A stretch of 64,000 nt of DNA from BOG-908 sp965198915 (lineage in GTDB: Bacteria > Pseudomonadota > Alphaproteobacteria > Acetobacterales > Acetobacteraceae). Below the pieces are notes generated by a model. That model saw nothing but the letters and a program-made list of their open reading frames with translations, had not been told where the DNA came from and made no database searches. Shown here one piece after another: positions 7,798 through 17,032 of the stretch. Location: the NCBI GenBank assembly GCA_965198915.1, contig CBDAQC010000002.1:2046001-2110000 (forward strand), given 5' to 3'. The position numbers were made by a program, and so were the translations under genes. Position 1 is the stretch's first letter, and every line of letters starts with the position of its first letter.

Positions 7798-9768
7798 ATG
7801 CTCACCTCCACCGTAGAGGCCGAAGTAATCCGCGTCCGCGGCCTCATCCAGGCCGCGAACCACCAGGCCGCGCTGGACGCCGCAGCGGCGCTACGCCAGC
7901 GCGTCCCGCAGAACCGGGACGTGCTCTACATGCTCGCCGTCAGCCAGCGTGCCCTGGGCCGGCCGCACGCCGCCCTGGACACCCTGGCCGATCTGGAAGT
8001 GCTGCACCCCGCCTACAGCCGCCTGTTACAGGAGCGCGGTCACTGCCACGCCGCACTCGGCAACCCGCTGGCCGCCCTGCAAGCCTATCTGCAGGCCGTC
8101 AACCTAAATCCCGCTTTGCCGGCAAGCTGGAGTGCGCTCGCCATATTGTACCGCGCCGCCGGCCGCCCGGCGGAGGCGCAGGACGCCGCCGGCCACGTGG
8201 CCAAGTTGCGCACCCTGGCGCCGGCGGTGGTCACCGCCACCAGCATGTTCGCCGATGGCGAAACGCACGAGGCGGAACGCGTCATACGCAGCTTCCTGAA
8301 AACCAACCCCACGGACGTGGAAGCGATGCGCCTGCTGGCGCGCATCGGCATCAAGCTGGAGATCCTCGACGACGCGGAGTTCCTGCTGGAAAGCGTGCTT
8401 GCCTTCTCGCCCGGCTACCACCTGGCGCGCCATGAATACGTGCACGTGCTGCTGCAGCGCCACCGTAATGCAAAGGCGCTGGAAGAAGCCCGCATCCTGC
8501 TGCGCGCCGAACCCGGCAACCGGGACTACCGCGCGATCTACGCCACCGCCTGCCTCGCGCTGGCCAATTACGACGAGGCGATCGCCATCTACCAGGACCT
8601 GCTGGCCGAAGCACCTAACGCCGCGGACCTGCACCTCTCGATTGGCCACGCGCTGAAAACCCTGGGCCGCCAGCAGGAAGCAATCGAATCCTACCGACGT
8701 GCCGCGGACGTGTCCCCCAGTTTCGGTGACGCGTATTGGAGCCTCGCCAACCTCAAGACATATCGCTTCCTCGATGACGAGATCGCCCGGATGCGCGCGC
8801 AGGAAGCAGCGCCCGCCACCAGCCTGACCGACCGCATCCACCTCTGCTTCGCGCTCGGCAAGGCGCTGGAAGACCGCGGCGACTACGCGGACGCCTTCGC
8901 GCACTACGAACGCGGCAACGCGTTGAAGAAAGCGCAGACCACCTACCGCGCGGACACCACCGAGCGTAATGAACACCTGCAAAAAGCCGTGTTCACCCCG
9001 GCCTTTCTCGCCAGCCGGCAGGGCAGCGGCTGCCAGGCGCCGGACCCGATCTTCATCGTGGGCCTGCCGCGTGCCGGCTCCACCCTCATCGAGCAGATAC
9101 TCGCCTCCCACAGTCGGGTGGACGGCACGATGGAGCTGGCCGACATCTCCCGCCTGGTCCTGCGCCTGCAAGGGCGCGACCATGACGAACAAGCGCCCGC
9201 CTACCCCGGCAACCTGCCCGGCCTCACCGCGGAACAACTGCGGGGCTTCGGCGAGAGATACCTGGCCGACACACGCATCTACCGTTCAGGCAAGCCGTTC
9301 TTCATCGACAAGAACCCGAACAATTTCCGCCATCTCGGCCTGATCCACCTCATCCTGCCCAGCGCCCGCATCATCGACGCACGGCGCGAGCCGATGGCCT
9401 GCTGCTTCAGCAACTTCAAGCAGCTCTTCGCGGCCGGCCAGGAGTTCACCTACAGCTTCACCGACGTCGCGCGCTACTACCGCTCCTACGTGCGCCTGAT
9501 GGCGCATTGGGACAGCGTGTTGCCCGAAAAAATCCTGCGTGTACAGCACGAGGAGGTCGTGGCAGACCTGGAGGCCAACGTCCGGCGCATCCTGGATTTC
9601 TGCGGCCTGGCGTTCGAGCCGCAATGCCTGGAATTCCACAAGACGGCACGCAGCGTGCGCACGGCCAGCTCCGAGCAGGTGCGGCGGCCGATCTACACGG
9701 AGGGGCTGGAGCAGTGGCGGAAGTTTGCGACTTGGCTTGAGCCACTGAGGCGAGCACTGGAGGAGTAA
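7798..9768 (+). CDS. TPR-repeat sulfotransferase family protein
   Basis: 656 residues. The N-terminal two thirds is a tetratricopeptide solenoid (recurring A-L-x-x-Y and P-x-x-A patterns, for example ALGNPLAALQAYLQAVNLNP). The C-terminal third is a PAPS-dependent sulfotransferase fold, with a 5-prime phosphosulfate loop FIVGLPRAGSTLIEQ at about 420-434 and a 3-prime phosphate segment (ARIIDARREP). The substrate is unknown. The upstream neighbour is a TonB receptor; this pairing is, to my knowledge, common in sphingomonads and relatives. The start at 7798 is preferred because upstream codons come from the inverted repeat. Confidence 0.88.
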   Translation: MLTSTVEAEVIRVRGLIQAANHQAALDAAAALRQRVPQNRDVLYMLAVSQRALGRPHAALDTLADLEVLHPAYSRLLQERGHCHAALGNPLAALQAYLQAVNLNPALPASWSALAILYRAAGRPAEAQDAAGHVAKLRTLAPAVVTATSMFADGETHEAERVIRSFLKTNPTDVEAMRLLARIGIKLEILDDAEFLLESVLAFSPGYHLARHEYVHVLLQRHRNAKALEEARILLRAEPGNRDYRAIYATACLALANYDEAIAIYQDLLAEAPNAADLHLSIGHALKTLGRQQEAIESYRRAADVSPSFGDAYWSLANLKTYRFLDDEIARMRAQEAAPATSLTDRIHLCFALGKALEDRGDYADAFAHYERGNALKKAQTTYRADTTERNEHLQKAVFTPAFLASRQGSGCQAPDPIFIVGLPRAGSTLIEQILASHSRVDGTMELADISRLVLRLQGRDHDEQAPAYPGNLPGLTAEQLRGFGERYLADTRIYRSGKPFFIDKNPNNFRHLGLIHLILPSARIIDARREPMACCFSNFKQLFAAGQEFTYSFTDVARYYRSYVRLMAHWDSVLPEKILRVQHEEVVADLEANVRRILDFCGLAFEPQCLEFHKTARSVRTASSEQVRRPIYTEGLEQWRKFATWLEPLRRALEE

Positions 9769-9899
9769 GGAAGGCCTTCTTTTTTGAAAAAAAGAAGCAA
9801 AAAACTTTTGATCCCTGTCGGCGGCTCACGGGAGAAGTCCGCGACAGCGCCGCCAAAAGTTTTTTGCTTCTTTTTTTCAAAAAAGAAGGCCTTCCTTCC
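9769..9899. repeat. AT-rich long inverted repeat, copy 3 (type example)
   Basis: The cleanest copy. It fills the whole space between two convergent stop codons (TAA at 9766-9768 and the minus-strand TAG at 9900-9902). The arms at 9769-9810 and 9854-9899 are nearly perfect reverse complements. Each contains its own hairpin CTTCTTTTTT/AAAAAAGAAG followed by GCAAAAAACTTTTG or its complement. The core has a second GC-rich dyad (GGCGGC...GCCGCC). Confidence 0.95.
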
Positions 9900-10838
9900 C
9901 TACATCCCCACCACCCGCAGATCCGGCACCGCAGCCGGCCTGATCTGCCGGCTACGCCGCCCATCGACCGACACCGGCACGTCCCCCTGTATCGTCACCC
10001 GCCGCACTACCCTGTGCTGCGTGCCGTAGTCGTCAATGGCGTAATGCTGTGTCGCCCGATTGTCCCATATCGCCACGTCGCCGGCGCGCCAGCTCCAGCG
10101 CACCGTGTTCTCCGCCCGCGTGATGTGGCCTTGCAATATCTCGAACAGCTTGCGCGAGTCCGACGAGTTGAAGCCCACGAACTGCTTGAAGAAGCTGCCC
10201 AGCACGATCGCGCGCTCGCCGCTTACCGGATGCACGCGCACCACCGGGTGCTCCGCCTCGAACACGGTGGAGATGAACGCTTCCTGGTAGGCGTCCAGCT
10301 CGCCATCCTGCTCGGTCATGTTCACCGCGTAGTCGTAGTCGTTGCTGTGCACCGCCCACAGCGCGTCGGCCAGCGCCTGCAGCGGCCGCGGCAGCCGCTC
10401 GTACGCCGCCACCGTGTTCGCCCACATCGTGTCGCCGCCGGCCGGCGGTATCGCCACCGCGCGCAGGATGGACGCGGAGGGATAGGCCGCCATGAACGTC
10501 ACGTCCGTGTGCCACACATTGGCCTTGCCGCCGTGCCGCGAATCCAGCTCCAGCAGGAAATCGCCTTTCTGGTCAGGCGCGGTCGGGTGCGTCACCGGCA
10601 TGCCCCAGCGGCGGCCGATCGCCTGGTGGCCGGCATCGTCCAGATGCGTCTGGTCACGGAAGAACAGCACCTTGTGGCGCACCAGCGCGCGGCCCAGCGC
10701 CGCCATCGTGGCATCGTCCAGCCCGGCATCCAGCTTCACGCCGCGCACCTCCGCGCCGATGCGGCCGGCCACGGCCACCACCTCCAGCGCAGAATCCTGG
10801 TCCGGCAGGTTCGGGTAGGGCTTGGCGGCTTGTGTCAT
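9900..10838 (-). CDS. TauD/TfdA family Fe(II)/2-oxoglutarate dioxygenase
   Basis: A cytoplasmic oxygenase that couples 2-oxoglutarate decarboxylation to oxidation of a small organic acid (taurine, alkyl sulfate or aryloxyacetate in known members). 312 residues. The iron-binding HxD is in VWHTDVTF, the distal histidine in ATQHYAIDD, and the 2-oxoglutarate arginine in the following HRVVRR segment. The ATG overlaps the stop of the upstream lysR gene (ATGA), so the two are translationally coupled. The substrate is not deducible. The longer reading frame up to 11165 is only out-of-frame lysR sequence. Confidence 0.9.
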   Translation of the reverse strand: MTQAAKPYPNLPDQDSALEVVAVAGRIGAEVRGVKLDAGLDDATMAALGRALVRHKVLFFRDQTHLDDAGHQAIGRRWGMPVTHPTAPDQKGDFLLELDSRHGGKANVWHTDVTFMAAYPSASILRAVAIPPAGGDTMWANTVAAYERLPRPLQALADALWAVHSNDYDYAVNMTEQDGELDAYQEAFISTVFEAEHPVVRVHPVSGERAIVLGSFFKQFVGFNSSDSRKLFEILQGHITRAENTVRWSWRAGDVAIWDNRATQHYAIDDYGTQHRVVRRVTIQGDVPVSVDGRRSRQIRPAAVPDLRVVGM

Positions 10839-11812
10839 GCGGCGCTCCGTTCTGGGTGGGGGAAGGTCGGCAAGCCCTGGCTTTGTCCCGGGGCGAGCAG
10901 CCAGTTCTTCAGCATTCCGACATTTGCCGAAGGCGGCCGGTCGATATGCTCGGCGAGGAAGTAGCCGCGCCGGCTGCGCAACGGCTCGGCCGCCAGACGC
11001 ACCAGCGCACCCTGGGCCACCAGGTCGTCGATCAGCGGCTGCCACCCGATGCTGACGCCCTGGCCTAGCAGCGTCGCCTGCAGAACCAGCTGCGCGTTGT
11101 CGAAGGCGAATTCCTGGCGCCCTGCCGCCAGCGCCATGCCGTGGGCTGCGAACCAGTCCGACCATTCGAACCAGCGCCGGTCGCCGGTTGCCCGCAGATG
11201 CAACAGTCGAAGCCGTGCCATCTGCGCCGCAGTCAGCGCCACCGTCGTGCAGCGCCCATCCTGCGGCAACAGTCCCTGCGCATCCAGATAAGCTGGCGTG
11301 CAGACCGGCAGGACCGCCTCGCGGAACAGCAGCGTCGTGCGAAAGCCGGACCAGTCGCCGGTGCCGAACATGATGGACAGGTCGAACGCGGCGTCTGTCT
11401 GTTCCAGGCTCGCCTGCGTGGTGGCCACGCAGATTTCCACGCCCGGCAGCAGGGAGCTGAGTTCGCCCAGCCGGCCCATCAGCCAGCCGCCGGCAAAACC
11501 GTGGTCGGTGAGTATCTGGATCGTCTTGCCGCCAGCCTGCCGCCGCGCGGAGGCCACGCCGTCGGCCAGGGTCTTGAGGCCAAGCTGGACGCGTGGCAGC
11601 AGCGCGGCGCCCCCTGGCGTCAGCTCCACCCCGCGATGGCGCCGGGCAAACAGGTTCACCCCGAGTTCCGCCTCGAGCTGCGCCACCTGCTGGCTCACCG
11701 CGCCTTGCGTCATCGCCAGCTCGTCGGCCGCCGTGGTGAAACGCTCATGCCGCGCTGCCGCCTCGAAGACGACCAACGCGCGCAAGGGCAGCCTGTTGAA
11801 CCGCGCTGACAT
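10835..11812 (-). CDS. LysR family transcriptional regulator (GcvA-like)
   Basis: 325 residues. The N-terminal winged helix-turn-helix is at about residues 8-66 (LRALVVFEAAARHERFTTAA, then VSQQVAQLE). A type 2 periplasmic-binding-like effector domain follows. The sequence resembles the GcvA branch. It is the first gene of a two-gene unit with the dioxygenase and diverges from an MFS transporter 100 bases away, so it probably controls both. The inducer is unknown. Confidence 0.92.
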   Translation of the reverse strand: MSARFNRLPLRALVVFEAAARHERFTTAADELAMTQGAVSQQVAQLEAELGVNLFARRHRGVELTPGGAALLPRVQLGLKTLADGVASARRQAGGKTIQILTDHGFAGGWLMGRLGELSSLLPGVEICVATTQASLEQTDAAFDLSIMFGTGDWSGFRTTLLFREAVLPVCTPAYLDAQGLLPQDGRCTTVALTAAQMARLRLLHLRATGDRRWFEWSDWFAAHGMALAAGRQEFAFDNAQLVLQATLLGQGVSIGWQPLIDDLVAQGALVRLAAEPLRSRRGYFLAEHIDRPPSANVGMLKNWLLAPGQSQGLPTFPHPERSAA

Positions 11813-11912
11813 TAGCCTGCCTTATCGAACACGACAGAAATACAGGGCAAAAAGCTTGTTTGTGCAGGAAATACTGATATTACGATGGTGTCAAGAAAAG
11901 GCGGACCCTGCT
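11813..11912. promoter_or_regulatory. Divergent promoter region between lysR and MFS gene
   Basis: One hundred bases between divergent starts, AT-richer than the surroundings near 11845-11890 (AAATACTGATATTACGAT). The LysR protein is expected to bind here, but I could not single out a convincing T-N11-A dyad. Confidence 0.45.
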
Positions 11913-13142
11913 GTGGAAACCACGCACGCTACGGCCCGTGACCAGGATCCGGATCAGGCGAAGCCGGATTCCTGGCGCCTTCTGATGGCCATCGGCGCCT
12001 GCACCGCCGCAGCCCATATCGGCAACAACTTCACCACCTTCCTCATCGGCGGGCTGATGGACAGGTTCGGCTTCACGCCCGTGCAGATGGGCGCGTGGAC
12101 GATGGTCGAGACGCTGTCCTACGCCGGTGCGATGTTCCTGGTCGCGCCCCGCGTGGCCAGCCTGAGCCCGCGTTTGCTGCTGCTATCGGCGGGCGTACTG
12201 GTCGTGGCGGCCCAGGCAGGCTCCGCCTTGTCCGGCAGCCTGGCCCCGTTATTCGCCGGCAGGGTCGCCTGCGGCCTGGGCTTCGGCCTGGCCAACACCG
12301 CGCTGAACCTGGCCGCCGGCCGGACCGCGCACCCGGCGCGCTCCATCTCCATCGGCATCGCCTGCCAGACGATGCTCTACGTGCTGATCAACATCCTGCT
12401 GCCGATGGCAGGCGAACGCTTCGGCGTGGCGGGTGAGTTCCTGGCCCTGGCCGTGCTCTCCGCAATGTTCACGTCGGCCGCCATCTGGCTGCCGAACGCC
12501 CCGCCTCAGGCCAGCCGCCCCCAGCCCAGCACGCCGCGCGCGCCCATCGGCGCCGATGGCTGGCGGGTGCTCGCCGCGGTGTCCTGCTTCACCTTCGGCA
12601 GCCTGGCCATCTGGCAGTTCATCCAACCGGCCGCACGCGTCATCGGCATCTCCGCGGTGGTGTTCGGCCGGGACCAGAGCGCCGCCACGCTGGCCAGCGC
12701 GCTAGGCAACCTGTTGCTGGCCGGCGTGGCCGTCAGGCTGCGGCGCACGCTGCCCCTGACGCTCGCCCTGCTCACCTGCGGCCTCTCCGTCGCGGCGATC
12801 ACCACGGTGACAAGCCATGCCCTGTTCGCCGCCGCGCTGATCCTGCTGAACACCAGCTGGTTCATCACCTACCCGCTGCTGCTCGGCATCGCCTACGCCG
12901 TGGATCCCAGCGGCCGGCTGGCCGTGCTCAGCTCGGCGGCCTGGCTGCTCATGGAATCGCTCGGTTCGCTCACAACCGGGGTGATTGCGCAGACGCTCGG
13001 CAGCTACCGAACTGTCGGCCCGCTCGGCATGCTTGTCTGCTTTGGCGCCATCGTCATCATAGCCCCGCTGGCCCGCCGGCTGGACCTGGCCCGCCCGCCT
13101 GCAGCCGTGCGCGGCGCGCTGCCCCGTCCGGCTTTGCCCTGA
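11913..13142 (+). CDS. MFS transporter
   Basis: Inner-membrane carrier of about 409 residues with twelve predicted hydrophobic segments and no soluble domain. The first membrane segment starts at about residue 25 (LLMAIGACTAAAHIGNNF). I chose the GTG at 11913, which has an AAAGG 11 bases upstream. The ATG at 11985 would cut into the first membrane helix. Divergent from the lysR-dioxygenase unit, so it may import that enzyme's substrate or export a product. This is inference. Confidence 0.8.
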   Translation: METTHATARDQDPDQAKPDSWRLLMAIGACTAAAHIGNNFTTFLIGGLMDRFGFTPVQMGAWTMVETLSYAGAMFLVAPRVASLSPRLLLLSAGVLVVAAQAGSALSGSLAPLFAGRVACGLGFGLANTALNLAAGRTAHPARSISIGIACQTMLYVLINILLPMAGERFGVAGEFLALAVLSAMFTSAAIWLPNAPPQASRPQPSTPRAPIGADGWRVLAAVSCFTFGSLAIWQFIQPAARVIGISAVVFGRDQSAATLASALGNLLLAGVAVRLRRTLPLTLALLTCGLSVAAITTVTSHALFAAALILLNTSWFITYPLLLGIAYAVDPSGRLAVLSSAAWLLMESLGSLTTGVIAQTLGSYRTVGPLGMLVCFGAIVIIAPLARRLDLARPPAAVRGALPRPALP

Positions 13143-13194
13143 CGGACCAACGGCCCCCGCCTACACTCGGGAACAACCTGCCCCCCAGCCAAAA

Positions 13195-14364
13195 TCACTT
13201 GCCCGTCGTGAGCAGGGGAAAGCCCAGGGTGATCGTCGTCCCGCGTCCGGGTTCGGAGGCGATGTCCATGGTTCCACCGGACTGGGCGACGAAGCCGTTG
13301 ACCATCGACAGACCCAGCCCCGTTCCCGCCCCCTTTGCTTTCGTGGTGAAGAACGGCTCGGTCGCGCGCTTCACCACTTCGGGCGGCATCCCGGTGCCGT
13401 GATCGATGATCTCGATCACCGCCTGTGTTTCGCCAGCGCCGCGCCGGCTGCTCCTGATGACCAACTCGCTCCGGGTCTGCGTGGCGTCCGCAGCATTGCG
13501 CACCAGGTTCAACAGTGCCATTTCCATTTGACCGGAATCCAGCTTCACACATAGCTTTTCCGGACAAAGATCGAGCGTCAGCGTGATCCTGTGGCCGGCC
13601 AACTGACGCAGAATGTCGTCGAAGCCACGCAGCAATTCGTTGAGGTCAAGTTCCTGGTTGTCGTGGAACTGCCGCCGCGCAAACGATAGCATCTGCTGTG
13701 TCAGTCGTCCGGCCTGGCCCGCCGCCCATTTCGCCCTGTCCAGCCGCTCACGCGCGCGGCCACTCTCCGGAAGATCACGTTCTACTTGGGCAACACTGCC
13801 CAGCACCACCGTCATCAGGTTGTTGAACTCGTGGGCCACACCTGACGCCATCGCGCCCAGCGTCTCCAGCCGCTGCGCCTGCTGCATTACGGCTTCCGCC
13901 TCGTGGCGCCGCGTCACGTCGAGCTGGCTGGCAAAGAAGTACAGCAACTCGCCGGAGGTTTCGAAGACCGGGCTGACGAATAGCGCGTTCCAGAAACCGG
14001 TGCCGTCCTTGCGGTAATTGAACAGCTCCTCGTGCGAGTCCTCGCGCGCAGCGATCGCGGCGCGTACACGCGCGACAGCATCCCGATCGGTATCCGGGCC
14101 CTGCAGGAAGCGGCAATTTCGCCCGACGATTTCGTCGTGCGCGTAGCCTGTCAGTTTCTCGAACGCGCGATTGCAGAACACGATTGGACAATCGTCCTGG
14201 TGCGGATCGGTCAGGATCATCGGCATCCGGCTCATCTGAACTGCCGCGTAGAAGATGTCGTGGCCGCCATGCCCCCCGCCGGCTGCGATGACGTTACGTC
14301 CGCCCTCGGTGTGATGATACAGGTCGGCCGGGTTGAGATCGGAGCCTTGAGGGTCGGATGTCAT
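13195..14364 (-). CDS. LOV-domain sensor histidine kinase (blue-light receptor)
   Basis: 389 residues. The LOV photosensor has the flavin-adduct motif GRNCRFLQ with Cys84, the downstream NYRKDGTGFWN, and the conserved Gln in ASQLDVT near 147. A kinase follows, with the phospho-acceptor His178 in GVAHEFNNL and an ATPase with N box (NLVRNAADA), DHGTGMPP and GTGLGLS. There is no membrane segment, so it is cytoplasmic. The start at 14364 is supported by AGGA 6 bases upstream; longer versions lack a site. It diverges from a single-domain response regulator, the likely partner. Known relatives control general stress or adhesion in response to blue light. Confidence 0.92.
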   Translation of the reverse strand: MTSDPQGSDLNPADLYHHTEGGRNVIAAGGGHGGHDIFYAAVQMSRMPMILTDPHQDDCPIVFCNRAFEKLTGYAHDEIVGRNCRFLQGPDTDRDAVARVRAAIAAREDSHEELFNYRKDGTGFWNALFVSPVFETSGELLYFFASQLDVTRRHEAEAVMQQAQRLETLGAMASGVAHEFNNLMTVVLGSVAQVERDLPESGRARERLDRAKWAAGQAGRLTQQMLSFARRQFHDNQELDLNELLRGFDDILRQLAGHRITLTLDLCPEKLCVKLDSGQMEMALLNLVRNAADATQTRSELVIRSSRRGAGETQAVIEIIDHGTGMPPEVVKRATEPFFTTKAKGAGTGLGLSMVNGFVAQSGGTMDIASEPGRGTTITLGFPLLTTGK

Positions 14365-14505
14365 CGTGATCCTAGTTCGCATGACTTTGGCGTTGGAAGA
14401 CTGCGTTTTCCGGTAGACAGTTCGTGAGCTGCTGCAACCGATAGGCCGTTGGAGGTTTCGGCCTGTTTGGGGATGCATGTGCCCCGAATATCTGGATGGC
14501 GGGCC
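14365..14505. promoter_or_regulatory. Divergent promoter region of LOV kinase and response regulator
   Basis: 141 bases between the divergent starts of the kinase and regulator genes. It must hold both promoters. No individual box is clear. Confidence 0.4.
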
Positions 14506-14874
14506 ATGTGTGTGCTGGTGGTCGAGGACGACCTGCTGATACGTCTGATCCTTGTCGAGGAGTTACAGGACGCCGGCTACAAAGTGCTGGAGGCAGAAAA
14601 CGGCGATGCTGCTGTTGCAACACTTCGGACGCTGGAAGTTCCTCTGACAGTGTTGGTCACCGACATTCACATGCCCGGCAGCAAGGACGGCCTGGAAGTC
14701 GCCAGCCACGTGCTTGATGCATTTCCGCATGTCCCGGTGGTGTATACGACAGGCCGGCCCGACGTCATGATCGGTAAAATCGCGCTGGATCCGAAGCAGG
14801 TCCTGATACGAAAGCCTTATGTACCATCGCAAGTAGTAGAGCAGGTGCGCAGGCTGACGGCCATTGCGGCGTAG
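14506..14874 (+). CDS. Single-domain response regulator
   Basis: 122 residues containing only a receiver domain. The acidic pair is in VVEDD at the N-terminus, the phospho-acceptor is Asp53 in VTDIHMPG, and the conserved lysine is in IRKPY near 104. There is no output domain, so it acts by protein contact or as a phosphate sink. It probably receives phosphate from the divergent LOV kinase; some kinases of this type carry such a receiver fused at the C-terminus. An in-frame ATG at 14473 is possible, but GGATGG fits 14506 better. Confidence 0.88.
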   Translation: MCVLVVEDDLLIRLILVEELQDAGYKVLEAENGDAAVATLRTLEVPLTVLVTDIHMPGSKDGLEVASHVLDAFPHVPVVYTTGRPDVMIGKIALDPKQVLIRKPYVPSQVVEQVRRLTAIAA

Positions 14875-15391
14875 CGGACGCCGCGCGCATCTTAACCCGC
14901 GGCGTAGCTGGCGGCCGGCAACATGGGACACGTGGATCGTCAGGCCCGCCGCGCTCCCAACCGGCATCTTATTGTCACGCATGCTTTACGCGCGCAGCAA
15001 CCCTCCGCGCAGTGTGAGTCGAGCCGGCCCGACTAAAGTCGGTATGCCGCGATCGAGTCTATCATGGAAGCGCCTTACAAACCGCGCCGAGCGTGAGACA
15101 GGCTACTTTGGTGCGCACACGAATCCGCGCGAGAAGCTGCGCTGTGTCCCGCAGCGCCGTCGCCACACACGTGATGCAATGGCTTGAGATTACGTCGCAT
15201 GCTGCAATGGTCGCGCCCCGGAAGCCCGCTCCGTAACCAGCAGCAGCCCGGAGCGATCTTCCCTGACGCAAGCCTTTGCCGAGGCTCGCGATGCGCCAGA
15301 ACTTGCCGGATCAGCTTGGCTGTCCTGACAGCTCACCCAGAGGCGCCGCCCGTCGGCAAGCCGCCGATGATCGACATGCAATACGTGTTGA
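14875..15391. other. Gene-free region between response regulator and tRNA-Arg
   Basis: About 517 bases. Short open frames on both strands lack ribosome binding sites and resemble nothing I know. No hairpin terminator or repeat stands out. Confidence 0.4.
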
Positions 15392-15468
<77 letters not shown>

Positions 15469-15628
15469 GTGCCGCCGCAGGTGATACAGGCAAACGACAG
15501 CCGACGGAAGCCGCTGTTTCGCGGCGCCGCGGAGCTCCCACCAGGCGCACCTGTCCGCGACACGCGCGCCACAAAGACGAACTACCCGTGACTTTTCAGA
15601 AGCACCGCCTCCAAGCGGGCGCCCGGCC

Positions 15629-16726
15629 TCAGGGCCAGGCATTCCGCCCAGTCGTAGAGTCCAGAACCACCGCCGGCGCCGCCTCCGACACGTCACCGGC
15701 CCAGGCATGGTCCGCCTTCCACGCCGCGGCGTTTATGTCCGCACCCGAAGGCAGCCACGCGCCGGGTGCCGAGAGCCAGGCCAGCACGTCAGCCTGCGGC
15801 AAGGCACGGTCCTGGTCGCGCAGCAGCAGGTGAAAACCGTTCATGTAGAACGCCTGGCGCACGCCCGCCGGGGTCTTGGCCCAGGCAGCGGCCGTGGCGG
15901 CTTGCGGCACAATCTGGTCGCGCCGCCCCGCCAGCATCAGCGTGTCCGGCGGCAGATGCGGGGCGGCCGCCTGGGCCGAGTCCATCAGATCCACCAACCC
16001 GCGCAGCGTGCTGACCGTGGCGCCGCGCAAGGTCAGCGGGTCGTGCGCCAGGCGCAGCAGCGCCTCGCGGTTGTCGCTGGGCGCGATGTCGCGCGGCACC
16101 TCGTTGCCGGTCAGCTTCCATCCGGGCGCCACCGCGGCGGCGGTCCAGAGCGCCATGCGCACGCCCGGATCCATCTGCGCCCGCCCCCATACCGCCGGCG
16201 AGATCAGCACATAGGCGTCGGCACTTGCGGGCGCGCGCGCTGCCACGCACATGGCCACCGCCCCGCCCATGCTCTCGCCCATCAGGATCAGGCGCTGGCC
16301 GGGGTAGCGGGCGCGCAGTTGGGCCAGCAATTCGGACACGTCGTCGATCATCACCGCCTGGCCCGCCCACCTGCCGCGGTCCGCGGTGGCGCCGAACCCG
16401 CGCTGGTCGGGTGCCACCACGGTGTAGCCGGCCGCGGCGAAGCCTGGCGCGGGGTACTCCCAGGCGTCCCGGCTGTCGGTGAAGCCATGCAGCGCCAGAA
16501 TCACGCCGGCCGGCGCCACGCCCGCCGGCACGCGCCAGATACGCGCGGGCAGCACGAAGCCATCGCGCATGTGGAACACCAGGTCGGGCGCGGGGAACGT
16601 GCTGGCGAGGGTGGCGGTGGATTGCGCCGCGGCAGTCCGCACGCCATACGGCCCGCCCAACACCAGCCCGGCCACGATCACGAGCACCGCGGCCGCGGTT
16701 GAAACCCCGGCCACCCAGCGTATCAT
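15629..16726 (-). CDS. Alpha/beta hydrolase, lysophospholipase/monoacylglycerol lipase-like
   Basis: 365 residues. A hydrophobic N-terminal segment (about residues 5-25) suggests a membrane anchor or signal peptide. The core is a serine alpha/beta hydrolase: oxyanion segment LALHGFTDSRDAW, nucleophile Ser152 in GESMGG, an acid in AGRRDQIVP and a histidine in GFHLLL. The closest family is the serine aminopeptidase/lysophospholipase group (PldB-like). Antisense frames extending past 16726 overlap polA and are not real. The start at 16726 gives the expected signal segment. Confidence 0.85.
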   Translation of the reverse strand: MIRWVAGVSTAAAVLVIVAGLVLGGPYGVRTAAAQSTATLASTFPAPDLVFHMRDGFVLPARIWRVPAGVAPAGVILALHGFTDSRDAWEYPAPGFAAAGYTVVAPDQRGFGATADRGRWAGQAVMIDDVSELLAQLRARYPGQRLILMGESMGGAVAMCVAARAPASADAYVLISPAVWGRAQMDPGVRMALWTAAAVAPGWKLTGNEVPRDIAPSDNREALLRLAHDPLTLRGATVSTLRGLVDLMDSAQAAAPHLPPDTLMLAGRRDQIVPQAATAAAWAKTPAGVRQAFYMNGFHLLLRDQDRALPQADVLAWLSAPGAWLPSGADINAAAWKADHAWAGDVSEAAPAVVLDSTTGRNAWP

Positions 16727-16767
16727 GCCAACCAATCCCGCATCCCCCGCAACCGTCAGGAACAAGT

Positions 16768-16974
16768 ATGGCGTTTGGCGCCTCAACCCCAACCCCCGCC
16801 GTGGGCACCGTGGAGACGATCCTGGTCGACAGCCGTGTGGTCGCGTGTGACGGCGGAGACGGGCCGCTCGGCCACCCGCGCGTCTGGCTGCGCATCGAGT
16901 TGCAGCAGACCTTCTGCCCGTATTGCTCGCGGCTGTTCGTGCTGAAGCCCGGCGCCGTGGATTCCGACCATTAG
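16768..16974 (+). CDS. zf-CHCC domain protein (complex I accessory-like)
   Basis: 68 residues with the zinc-binding pattern CDGG...GHPRVWL...FCPYC, i.e. one Cys, one His and a CxxC pair. This is the bacterial zf-CHCC family, related to the mitochondrial complex I subunit NDUFS6. Its role in bacteria is not well established; assembly of an iron-sulfur or respiratory complex is suggested by homology. AGGA sits 7 bases before the ATG. It ends next to the polA frame and diverges from the hydrolase gene 41 bases away. Confidence 0.88.
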   Translation: MAFGASTPTPAVGTVETILVDSRVVACDGGDGPLGHPRVWLRIELQQTFCPYCSRLFVLKPGAVDSDH

Positions 16975-17032
16975 CGAAACCCTGACCGAACCGGCGCCCG
17001 CCGAGGCCGCACCGTCGCAGGCCCCCAGCCTG

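Noticed and set aside
4731..7847. Very long minus-strand open frame (about 1038 codons)
   Set aside because: It is antisense to the TonB receptor; high GC makes long shadow frames. The plus-strand product has clear signal, plug and barrel features.
9784..10029. Small frames encoding KKRSKKLL or FFSKKK-like peptides at many repeats
   Set aside because: They are translations of the AT-rich repeat arms, recur at every copy, and lack ribosome sites.
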